Shown: in pieces, positions 1-6,239 of the stretch
How the letters are laid out: each line of letters starts with the position of its first letter
How positions within the stretch are numbered: position 1 is the first letter of the stretch
Assembly (NCBI GenBank): GCA_030526445.1
Contig: JAUNCV010000063.1
Location: 1-8,636 of the forward strand
DNA length: 8,636 nucleotides
Origin: Bacteroidales bacterium
GTDB taxonomy: Bacteria; Bacteroidota; Bacteroidia; Bacteroidales; UBA3663
Reading direction: 5' to 3'
Translations under genes and position numbers: made by a program
The notes under the pieces: generated by a model
Seen by the model: the letters and a program-made list of their open reading frames with translations, nothing else
Database searches by the model: none
What the model was told of the DNA's origin: nothing

Positions 1-217
1 GAGGACCCCAATGAGCCCACATACCGAATTTGGCATCCTTGAACCATTCGGGCACCTCTTATTGAGAGAGCGATTCCCAATTAGGTTCGAACTTGCCGGT
101 CTCCATCGGCTCATCGGTTTCGAGTACAGGTACTTGCCAGTTCTGGTCTTGCGCCTGCGCATTAGCAACCGCAAAAAGGGCGCCTAAAAGAAGAGAAGTG
201 TTACAGATTTTGTTCAT
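1..217 (-). pseudogene. Secreted alpha-L-fucosidase (GH29), 5' part, interrupted by an in-frame stop
   Basis: Reading from the ATG at 217-215, residues 1-22 look like a type I signal peptide (MNKICNTSLLLGALFAVANA then QAQ), so the product would be exported to the periplasm or beyond. Codon 53, at 61-59, is TAA. The same frame then continues with EVPEWFKDAKFGMWAHWGP to the window edge. The KFGxWAHWGP stretch is the N-terminal signature of family GH29 alpha-L-fucosidases, which remove terminal L-fucose from host or plant glycans. In relatives this stretch follows a short lead-in like SLxQY, so the stop most likely replaces a Tyr codon (TAT/TAC to TAA). The frame is unchanged across the stop, so this is a substitution and not an indel. 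The gene is either a recent pseudogene or carries a base-call error. The catalytic domain lies outside the window. The family call is fairly sure, but loss of function is an inference. Confidence 0.75.
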
Positions 218-244
218 GTTATGATGGTATAATTATAAAAAATA

Positions 245-281
245 AGCGAATATATGCATTAAAATAGCGGATATATGCATT
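245..281. repeat. Two tandem copies of a 16-bp element, 21-bp period
   Basis: On the plus strand agcgaatatatgcatt (245-260) is followed by agcggatatatgcatt (266-281), 15 of 16 bases identical. They fill most of the 63-bp gap between the phosphodiesterase stop and the fucosidase start. Each copy contains the palindrome ATGCAT. Copy 1 read on the minus strand gives TATATTCG, one base off the Bacteroidetes -7 box TAnnTTTG, but I find no matching -33 box. A period of about two helical turns would suit binding of a regulator to one face of the DNA; that role is inferred. A related sequence occurs in the susC leader (5995-6015). Confidence 0.6.
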
Positions 282-1114
282 TACAAGAGTTGCTCGAAAA
301 GTTCGGGTTTATCAAGATTGATGAGGTCGGCTCCGGTTTCGATAGCAGCCTTATAGTCGTCAATGCTTTCGCCCTGAGCACCCACCATGATGAGGATATC
401 GTGCTTTCGGCAGAAAGAGGTAAATTCGGGAGAAATGCAATCGGCATTGACTTCGACAATGGCAGGACGAAGCTTGTATTCGGCAAAGAGATCGAGCCAA
501 TATTGCAAACGTGCCGTATCAGAGGCATTGACCTTGACCTTCATCTCGGGAGCGAGGGAAAGGAATTCGCGCAACATCTCCTCTTTGGCAAACCAGAAGA
601 AGGACTTGTCGGTAAAACCAGTTTCGCGCACAAGACTGACGACAGCGGGAATGGGGGTGCCGTTCTTGACATCGAAAAAGACTTTGGCACGACCTTGAAG
701 GCCTTCGAGCATAGCACGCATTGTGGGCACCTTGAGCCCTTTATAGGCTTCGCCAAACCAAGAGCCGGCATCGAGGGTTTCGATATAAGAAGACTTGCTT
801 TCGGAGAGTTTGCCATGGCCATTGGTGGTGCGCTCGAGTTCATCGTCATGCAGATTGTACATGACGCCATCGGCTGTGGTGCGAACATCGACCTCAATCC
901 ATTCGGCCCCATGCACCAAAGCAGAATCGGCCGAGGGCATTGTGTTTTCAGGAGCCAAGGAATTGGCACCTCTATGCACGACAACAGAAATAGATTTCTT
1001 GGATGCTTGAGATGATGCAGGCTGTGGATTGCTTTGATCAGACGCCTGTTTGTTAGACAAACCACACGACACAATGGTGGCCAGAATGAATGCAAATACA
1101 GGTATTCGGTTCAT
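281..1114 (-). CDS. Glycerophosphodiester phosphodiesterase, lipoprotein (GDPD family)
   Basis: The 277-residue product matches the GDPD fold, which hydrolyses glycerophosphodiesters to sn-glycerol-3-phosphate and an alcohol in a metal-dependent reaction. Residues 1-17 form a lipoprotein signal ending in the lipobox IVSC, with Cys17 as the acylation site; a Ser/Gln/Lys-rich linker follows to about residue 42. The catalytic block is clear: HRGANSLAPENT at 47-58 (His47), EVDVRTTADG at 74-83 (metal ligands Glu74 and Asp76), and HDDELERTTNGHG at 89-101 (second His, His89). KVFFDVKNG at 144-152 has Asp148 where many members have Glu. The C-terminal GADLINLDKPELF is also typical, and the length is normal for the family. 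There is no acidic cluster right after Cys17, so retention in the periplasm seems likelier than surface display (inference). The gene has its own promoter at 1163-1193 and lies 63 bp ahead of the fucosidase. The substrate is not deducible. Confidence 0.92.
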   Translation of the reverse strand: MNRIPVFAFILATIVSCGLSNKQASDQSNPQPASSQASKKSISVVVHRGANSLAPENTMPSADSALVHGAEWIEVDVRTTADGVMYNLHDDELERTTNGHGKLSESKSSYIETLDAGSWFGEAYKGLKVPTMRAMLEGLQGRAKVFFDVKNGTPIPAVVSLVRETGFTDKSFFWFAKEEMLREFLSLAPEMKVKVNASDTARLQYWLDLFAEYKLRPAIVEVNADCISPEFTSFCRKHDILIMVGAQGESIDDYKAAIETGADLINLDKPELFEQLL

Positions 1115-1162
1115 AGTTGTGTTATCTTTGTTTTCGGTTTCTTCGGTGAATTATTATAGCTG

Positions 1163-1193
1163 CAAAGATACAGAAAATTAGGAGAAAAACAAG
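1163..1193 (-). promoter_or_regulatory. Bacteroidetes-type promoter for the phosphodiesterase gene
   Basis: On the minus strand a perfect -7 box TATCTTTG (consensus TAnnTTTG) occupies 1170-1163. It is preceded, after a 19-base spacer, by CTTG at 1193-1190, which matches three of four bases of the -33 box TTTG. Transcription would start near 1155, giving a leader of roughly 40 bases before the ATG at 1114. No Shine-Dalgarno sequence is visible, as is usual in this phylum. The promoter lies downstream of the susD terminator, so the phosphodiesterase can be expressed independently of susCD. Confidence 0.7.
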
Positions 1194-1235
1194 GAAAAAA
1201 GGCAGAAAAATGGATTTGACAACAGGAATAGACAG

Positions 1236-1264
1236 AAAAAGGCCGCCCATTGCTGAGCGGCCTT
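1236..1264 (-). terminator. Intrinsic terminator of the susCD operon
   Basis: On the minus strand AAGGCCGC (1264-1257) pairs perfectly with GCGGCCTT (1246-1239) around a 10-base loop, and the descending arm runs into TTTTT at 1240-1236. The hairpin lies about 27 bases beyond the susD stop codon. The GC-rich stem and U-tract make this a strong Rho-independent terminator. Confidence 0.9.
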
Positions 1265-1290
1265 AATATGAAAAGTAGTTTTGTTACGAA

Positions 1291-2946
1291 TTAGTCTTCA
1301 TAACCAGGGTTCTGAGTCCAACCGCTATTCACATTCAAGTCAGACTGTGAAATTGGGAATACGCGATGGGTCTTGTCGAAGTTGGCATTTGGGTTGTTCT
1401 TGTAGTGAGGGAAGAACTCATCCTCATAGTGACCGAAACGAATCATATCGTTGCGACGCCAGAGCTCATCGAAGAACTCACGACCACGCTCCATATAGAT
1501 ATCGTCGAGAGTAGGCTCGCCAGAAATGGTTGGAGCGCTTACATAAGAACGAATCTTGTTGAAGAGAGTGCCTGCACCACCCTGACCAGAACGAACAAGT
1601 GCCTCAGCCTTGGTCAAGAGAATATCAGCGAAACGGAAGATAGGTACGTCGTTCGACTGGTTACGACCATTTGAGTAGTCATTGTTGCAGAGGAACCACT
1701 TAGTAGAGCGATAGCCCTGAGACCAACCTGCCTTATCGTCACCTACATCGACTGAACCGAGGTCGCCAGTAACTGTAATAGACTTGGTGAATACGAGAGG
1801 CTGACCATCACGATCGAGCGCTTTCACATCGGTAGGAAGAAGAGTTACAGGATCATAAACATAAACCTGACCCTTAGCATCGTTACCATCCTTGTCACAG
1901 AGACCAGCCAACATCCAGTTACGCTCGTCGCCAGGGAGATTGAAGCGCTCAACACACTCTGGAGTAACAGTCATGTAAGCACCACCTGAGTTGTTAAGGA
2001 ACTCACCGAAGTAGCTGACAGTCATCTTCTTCACATCCTTGTAAACGTGTGAACGACCCCACTGCATACCCTGAGCAGTCTGAGTATCGTAAGGAGCAGC
2101 ATAGATGAAGTCCTTGATGGTACCAGCCTGAACACGCTCAGTATTGTCCCAATTGAACTTGAAACGATACTTATCTGGACCGAGATCGAACTTGTTAGAG
2201 TTGATAATCTGATCACAAACCTCGAGACAGCGACTCAACTTATCGTTCTTGTATGAAGATGCCTCATAGTTCTGAACACCACCTTCGGCAGTATAAACTG
2301 GCCAGTTGATGTAGAGCTTAGCGAGAAGGGCAAGTGCCATGTACTTGTTTGGCTTGCCGTAGTTTTCGCCAGCAACCTCTTCAGGAAGCTGAGAATATAC
2401 AGACTCAAGCTCGCTTGCAATCCACTCTGCTACCTTTGCACGAGGAGCACGATTGTTAGGATCGATGCCATTGTCGAGACAGTACTGCATATCTGGAAGT
2501 GGAGCATCGCCCCAGTTCTCCATGATGATGAAGGTGTAGAAAGCACGCATTGCACGAGCTGCATTCTTGAGATTCTCAGGATAAGAAGAATCTACGATCT
2601 CGTTAGCCAATACGTTTGCAGCACCCAAATCGCCCATCCAGTCAACGGTAGCGTCGGTAGCCTTCTGGTTGTGGTACGAAGGGTGTGCATAAGCATAACC
2701 ATCGACCCAGTTTCCAGAGTATGCAAGTGAAGTCCATTCATCGCTCGAGAGACACATAGCCTCCATATAACGACGACCGAGAGGACCACGGAACTTGAAA
2801 TATACGTTGTTCATGTTGGCGTTGATAGCAGCCTCAGTGCCTACAAGACCGGTGTACTGAGATTTAACATCAACATCCAAATCTGTACAGCTGGCCATAG
2901 CCAAAGCGAGAACACCAGCTGAAAGAATCAATTTATTATTTTTCAT
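1291..2946 (-). CDS. SusD/RagB-like outer-membrane glycan-binding lipoprotein
   Basis: This 551-residue protein is the surface lid of a SusCD importer: it captures oligosaccharides (in some pairs peptides) and delivers them to the SusC barrel. Residues 1-20 are a lipoprotein signal with lipobox MASC (Cys20). The mature end TDLDVD is acidic, resembling the Bacteroidetes lipoprotein export signal and fitting surface exposure. Family landmarks are RAFYTFIIMENWGDAPL at 134-150 (RAF-Y-Gd-PL), the helical repeat part around residues 165-260 with KPNKYMALALLAKLYIN, RFADILLTKAEAL at 438-450, MERGREFFDELWRRNDMIRF at 485-504, and the C-terminal block FPISQSDLNVNSGWTQNPGY at 530-549. Length is typical. 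The start lies 15 bp after the susC stop, so the two are surely cotranscribed. Residues 350-410 look like a variable ligand-side insertion (Asp/Gly-rich). The ligand cannot be named from sequence alone; the nearby fucosidase is weak circumstantial support for a fucosylated glycan. Confidence 0.95.
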   Translation of the reverse strand: MKNNKLILSAGVLALAMASCTDLDVDVKSQYTGLVGTEAAINANMNNVYFKFRGPLGRRYMEAMCLSSDEWTSLAYSGNWVDGYAYAHPSYHNQKATDATVDWMGDLGAANVLANEIVDSSYPENLKNAARAMRAFYTFIIMENWGDAPLPDMQYCLDNGIDPNNRAPRAKVAEWIASELESVYSQLPEEVAGENYGKPNKYMALALLAKLYINWPVYTAEGGVQNYEASSYKNDKLSRCLEVCDQIINSNKFDLGPDKYRFKFNWDNTERVQAGTIKDFIYAAPYDTQTAQGMQWGRSHVYKDVKKMTVSYFGEFLNNSGGAYMTVTPECVERFNLPGDERNWMLAGLCDKDGNDAKGQVYVYDPVTLLPTDVKALDRDGQPLVFTKSITVTGDLGSVDVGDDKAGWSQGYRSTKWFLCNNDYSNGRNQSNDVPIFRFADILLTKAEALVRSGQGGAGTLFNKIRSYVSAPTISGEPTLDDIYMERGREFFDELWRRNDMIRFGHYEDEFFPHYKNNPNANFDKTHRVFPISQSDLNVNSGWTQNPGYED

Positions 2947-2961
2947 ATTGAATAGTCAAAT

Positions 2962-5958
2962 TTAGAAGTTAATCTTAGCACCAATCATAGTAGTGCGGGT
3001 GTGTGGGTAAACCTTCCAACGATAGTCAACACCTGGGTCGATGCCGCCGAGGTTAACCTCAGGATCAAGGCCCTTGTAGTTGGTGATGGTGAAGACATTG
3101 TTCATAGTAGCATAGAGCTGGAGGTTCTGCAACCAACCGTTGAAGTTCTTGAAGGTGTAGCCGATAGAAAGGCTCTGGAGGCGTACATAGTTACCCTTCT
3201 CGATGAAGCGGTCTGAAGGAACGTTTGAACCAGTATCCTTTGCTGAACGGTCGTAGATGAACTCCTTGAGCACGTTCTTACCACCTGCGAAGAAGTCAGG
3301 AGCGGTATAGTGAGCGCGAAGACCATTGTAAACATCGTTGCCAAATACACCAGTGAAGAACATAGAAGCATTCCAGTTCTTGTAGTTGAAGGTGTTGTTC
3401 CAACCAATGTTGATAGTAGGCTGTGCACAACCGGTGATGGTGCGATCCTTGAGCTGTGGGTCGCGGGTCTTCTCTGAAGTGCGGTTGCCGTTCTCATCGC
3501 GTACCCAGTAAACTGAGATACCCTCTTCGTCGACACCTGCCCACTCATAAGTATAGAAGGTACCGATAGGCTCACCCTCCATTACGCGCTGAGTCCAACC
3601 GTTAGCAGATACACCTGCAACCATTGGGTCGCCCTGAGTGAAGATGTCGGTCTTATACTGTGCGTTAGAGAGCTTGTCAACAGTATTCTTGTTGTGTGAG
3701 AGGTTAAGAGTGGTGTTCCAAGAGAAGTTCTTGGTCTGAACAGCCAAAGCGTTGATAGAGAACTCGAAACCTACGTTGGTGATCTCACCTACGTTAGCAT
3801 CGATGCCCCAGAATGGAGCGGTATAACGAGATACAGGATAGTTCCAGATCAAGTCCTTGGTCTTCTTGTTATAAACTTCGAAGCTACCAGAGAGACGACC
3901 ACCGAGGAAACCATAGTCGATACCAGCATTGAACATACCGGTTGACTCCCACTTGAGGTCAGGGTTAGCGAGCTTGGTTGCACCAAGAGTTACATAGCCG
4001 TCAACAACTTCGCCAGTTGAACCATAGGTAGGAACTGCAGTGTAAGCACCGAAGCCCATAGCGTTACCAGAGATACCATAACCGAGACGGAGCTTGAGGT
4101 TATCGAGTACGTTCTGATTCTTCATCCAATCCTCTTCAGTAAGATTCCATGCTACAGAAACTGATGGGAAGGTACCCCAACGGTTATCCTTGCCGAATAC
4201 TGAAGAACCGTCACGACGAACGGTAGCCTGAAGCATATACTTGCCATTGTAAGAGTAGCTTGCACGACCATAGAAAGAGATGTTGCGGATGGTCTCGATA
4301 GTACCAGACTCAACCCACTTCATACCATTCTTCATCATACCAGCATAAGTAAGGTTGTTCCAACCAATGGTATCGTCGAAGAAGTTGTTAACACGAAGAC
4401 CGAAGCCGTCGTTGTTGGTGTTCTCTTCCCAAGAGTAACCAAGCATTACTGCCAACTTGTGCTTGTCAGCAAAAGTCTTGTCATAGTTACCATAGGTCTC
4501 GAAAGTCTGACCATGGCCGAAGTAGGTGCTGCGGCGAGCTACACCATTGAGCTCAGGGCTGCAGTTACCATTCTTATCAACGATCTGAGTCTTGTGAGAA
4601 TCATAACCGCTGAAAGTGCGCTGGTAGTTGTTATAAGCATAGTTCATGTTCCAGGTGAGACCCTCCATGATGTTGAGAGTAGCCTTAGCAATGAACTGGA
4701 GACGCTTCCACTGAGTCTCTGACTTATCCTCATTGATAAGAGAGAGTGGGTTGTAGTTGCTAGAGCCATCGCCATGTGACCAGTCACCATTCTCCAACTT
4801 AACAGGAAGAGTTGGGTTGAAGTAGTTCATAGCGTCGAGTACAGATGCACCTTCATCGCCCATAGGAACGCCTACCGACTTACCGGTCATACCATTGATA
4901 CCTGCAGAAAGCTCGAGATGATCCTTGAGGACCTTGGTGGTGAGGAGTGAACGAACATTAGCACGATCGTTATAAGAACCCATCACTACACCTTCGCGCT
5001 TAGCCAAGTTCATAGATGCCATGTAAGTAGTCTTAGCAGAACCACCGTTGATAGAAACGTTGTGGTTGTGGCTCACTGCAGTGCGGAGAACCTCATCCTG
5101 CCAATCAGTGCTACCCTTGCCATCGTACATGTAGTTGATGTTATTCTTCTTAACATAGCCACGGATATCCTCAGCAGTAGCAACATCGAGGGTATTGAGA
5201 GCAGCATCGAAAGCAACATAACCAGAATAGGTTACATTAACACGCTCCTGATCCTTCTTGCCCTTCTTGGTAGTAACGATGATCACACCGTTAGCAGCCT
5301 TTGAACCGTAAATAGCGGTAGCGGTAGCATCACGGAGCACATCGATAGACTCGATATCGTCTGGAGAAACCATTGAGATATCAACACCAGGAATACCATC
5401 AATAACATAGTAAGGAGACATAGCGCCACTACGGAGAGAAGAGGCACCACGAAGGGTCATGCTTGGGCCGCCGTTAGGGTCACCAGTGGTGGTAACAACG
5501 AGACCTGGGACTTTACCCTGAAGCATTGAACCAGCATCAGCAAACACACCAGTGTTGAGATCTTTTGCCTTTACAGTGGTAATAGAAGAGGTCAAGTCCT
5601 TACGCTGCATAGAGCCGTAACCTACGACTACAACGTCTTCGAGGAGCTCAGAGTCCTCGTTCATTTGAACATTGATCTTTGTGCCGTTTACTACAACCTC
5701 CTGAGTAGTGTAGCCTACGAATGAGAATACAAGAGTCTTGCCCTTGTTTACGTCAAGCGAGAAGTTACCATCAAGATCGGTAAGTGTACCGTTAGTAGTA
5801 CCCTTCTCTACGATATTCACACCTGCCAATGGATCGCCAAAGTTGTCCACAACATTACCGGACACCTTCTGTGCAAACGCCATTGTGCAATTGAAGAGAA
5901 GCATCAAGGCCACAAGAACCACTGAAGCAACTCTGCTTTTGAATTGAACGTTAGACAT
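2962..5958 (-). CDS. SusC/RagA-like TonB-dependent outer-membrane importer
   Basis: The 998-residue protein is a complete SusC-type barrel that imports oligomers across the outer membrane using TonB energy. Residues 1-29 are a signal peptide (cleavage likely after AFA). A carboxypeptidase-regulatory-like beta domain follows at about 31-100 (VSGNVVDNFGDPLAGVNI... FVGYTTQEVVV). The TonB-box region is EDVVVVGYGSMQRKDL at 107-122. The plug domain spans about 123-233, with LQGKVPGLVV, PYYVIDGIPG at 182-191, DIESIDVLRDATATAIYGSK at 201-220 and NGVIIVTTKKG. The rest is the 22-strand barrel, ending in the terminal aromatic Phe998 (GAKINF) recognised by the BAM machinery. There is no N-terminal STN domain, so it is not a trans-envelope signalling type acting through an anti-sigma factor. 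The gene leads the susCD operon with its own TATCTTTG promoter. The substrate is unknown. No disruption is seen. Confidence 0.96.
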   Translation of the reverse strand: MSNVQFKSRVASVVLVALMLLFNCTMAFAQKVSGNVVDNFGDPLAGVNIVEKGTTNGTLTDLDGNFSLDVNKGKTLVFSFVGYTTQEVVVNGTKINVQMNEDSELLEDVVVVGYGSMQRKDLTSSITTVKAKDLNTGVFADAGSMLQGKVPGLVVTTTGDPNGGPSMTLRGASSLRSGAMSPYYVIDGIPGVDISMVSPDDIESIDVLRDATATAIYGSKAANGVIIVTTKKGKKDQERVNVTYSGYVAFDAALNTLDVATAEDIRGYVKKNNINYMYDGKGSTDWQDEVLRTAVSHNHNVSINGGSAKTTYMASMNLAKREGVVMGSYNDRANVRSLLTTKVLKDHLELSAGINGMTGKSVGVPMGDEGASVLDAMNYFNPTLPVKLENGDWSHGDGSSNYNPLSLINEDKSETQWKRLQFIAKATLNIMEGLTWNMNYAYNNYQRTFSGYDSHKTQIVDKNGNCSPELNGVARRSTYFGHGQTFETYGNYDKTFADKHKLAVMLGYSWEENTNNDGFGLRVNNFFDDTIGWNNLTYAGMMKNGMKWVESGTIETIRNISFYGRASYSYNGKYMLQATVRRDGSSVFGKDNRWGTFPSVSVAWNLTEEDWMKNQNVLDNLKLRLGYGISGNAMGFGAYTAVPTYGSTGEVVDGYVTLGATKLANPDLKWESTGMFNAGIDYGFLGGRLSGSFEVYNKKTKDLIWNYPVSRYTAPFWGIDANVGEITNVGFEFSINALAVQTKNFSWNTTLNLSHNKNTVDKLSNAQYKTDIFTQGDPMVAGVSANGWTQRVMEGEPIGTFYTYEWAGVDEEGISVYWVRDENGNRTSEKTRDPQLKDRTITGCAQPTINIGWNNTFNYKNWNASMFFTGVFGNDVYNGLRAHYTAPDFFAGGKNVLKEFIYDRSAKDTGSNVPSDRFIEKGNYVRLQSLSIGYTFKNFNGWLQNLQLYATMNNVFTITNYKGLDPEVNLGGIDPGVDYRWKVYPHTRTTMIGAKINF

Positions 5959-5994
5959 AGAATGTAAAGTTAGTTTAAATTAGTATAAAGTAAC

Positions 5995-6015
5995 GCGAAT
6001 AACAGTATGCATTAA
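5995..6015. repeat. susC-leader copy of the fucosidase-upstream motif
   Basis: On the plus strand GCGAATA (5995-6001), four bases (acag), then TATGCATTAA (6006-6015). The same 7-mer and 10-mer occur without the four-base gap at 246-262, upstream of the interrupted fucosidase. Here the element lies just downstream of the predicted transcription start of susC, so it would be in the 5' leader. It could be a shared operator or leader element; that function is inferred only from the match. Confidence 0.45.
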
Positions 6016-6026
6016 TTTTTCGAGTG

Positions 6027-6056
6027 CAAAGATAGAAAAAATTACAATATTACGAA
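6027..6056 (-). promoter_or_regulatory. Bacteroidetes-type promoter for susCD
   Basis: The minus strand has a perfect -7 box TATCTTTG at 6034-6027. The -33 position is weaker: TTCG at 6056-6053 (three of four matches to TTTG) with an 18-base spacer. Transcription would start near 6020, leaving a leader of about 60 bases that is AT-rich and lacks a Shine-Dalgarno sequence. The imperfect -33 box suits a promoter that needs an activator, as polysaccharide-utilisation operons usually do, but no regulator gene is in the window. Confidence 0.65.
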
Positions 6057-6067
6057 TAGCAAAAGGT

Positions 6068-6086
6068 AAAAAAATATCATTTTTTT
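6068..6086. repeat. A-tract/T-tract inverted repeat upstream of the susC promoter
   Basis: AAAAAAAT (6068-6075) and ATTTTTTT (6079-6086) are perfect 8-bp inverted arms around three bases (atc), followed at once by the 10-bp palindrome TTTTGCAAAA (6083-6092). The block lies about 50-65 bp upstream of the predicted susC start of transcription. It is suited to intrinsic DNA bending or an UP-like activating element. It is not a good terminator, since the arms hold no GC pairs. Confidence 0.4.
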
Positions 6087-6125
6087 GCAAAATTAAGCGT
6101 TTTATCGGTTTCCTATTCCTTTAAA

Positions 6126-6141
6126 TATGTTGTACAACATA
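6126..6141. promoter_or_regulatory. Perfect 16-bp palindrome, candidate operator for susCD
   Basis: TATGTTGTACAACATA at 6126-6141 is exactly its own reverse complement, with a TTGTACAA core. It lies between the clpX terminator and the susC promoter, about 90 bp upstream of the predicted -7 box. That is a normal place for an upstream activator site, and the symmetry fits a dimeric DNA-binding protein. It is not placed to act as a terminator (no loop, no T-tract). The protein that would bind it is not known. Confidence 0.5.
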
Positions 6142-6168
6142 AAATTTGTTAAAAAAAGTTACATTAGC

Positions 6169-6206
6169 AAAAAGAAAGCCGCACGCCAAGGGTATTGGCA
6201 TGCGGC
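6169..6206 (-). terminator. Intrinsic terminator downstream of clpX
   Basis: On the minus strand GCCGCATGCCAA (6206-6195) pairs with TTGGCGTGCGGC (6189-6178) through a 12-bp stem containing one T-G wobble, with a 5-base loop. It is followed by TTTCTTTTT (6177-6169). It begins 33 bases after the clpX stop codon. This strong Rho-independent terminator separates the clp transcript from susCD. Confidence 0.92.
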
Positions 6207-6239
6207 ACCTATTATCATGACTTTTGTCAAGCCAAATGG

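Noticed and set aside
1..217. Stop-codon reassignment or read-through of TAA as the explanation for the fucosidase stop
   Set aside because: Other genes in the window end at TAA exactly where family length predicts (phosphodiesterase, susC, clpP, HIT gene), and no recoding structure is apparent near the stop.
275..1015. Plus-strand open frame (246 codons) antisense to the phosphodiesterase
   Set aside because: The minus strand carries full GDPD catalytic motifs and a lipoprotein signal; the antisense frame has no such support and begins in the tandem repeat.
1123..1130. Plus-strand TATCTTTG, a perfect -7 box that could drive antisense RNA into the susD 3' end
   Set aside because: No TTTG-like -33 element is found 18-21 bases upstream and no plus-strand gene follows. 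A single 8-base match with two free positions in AT-rich DNA is not enough.
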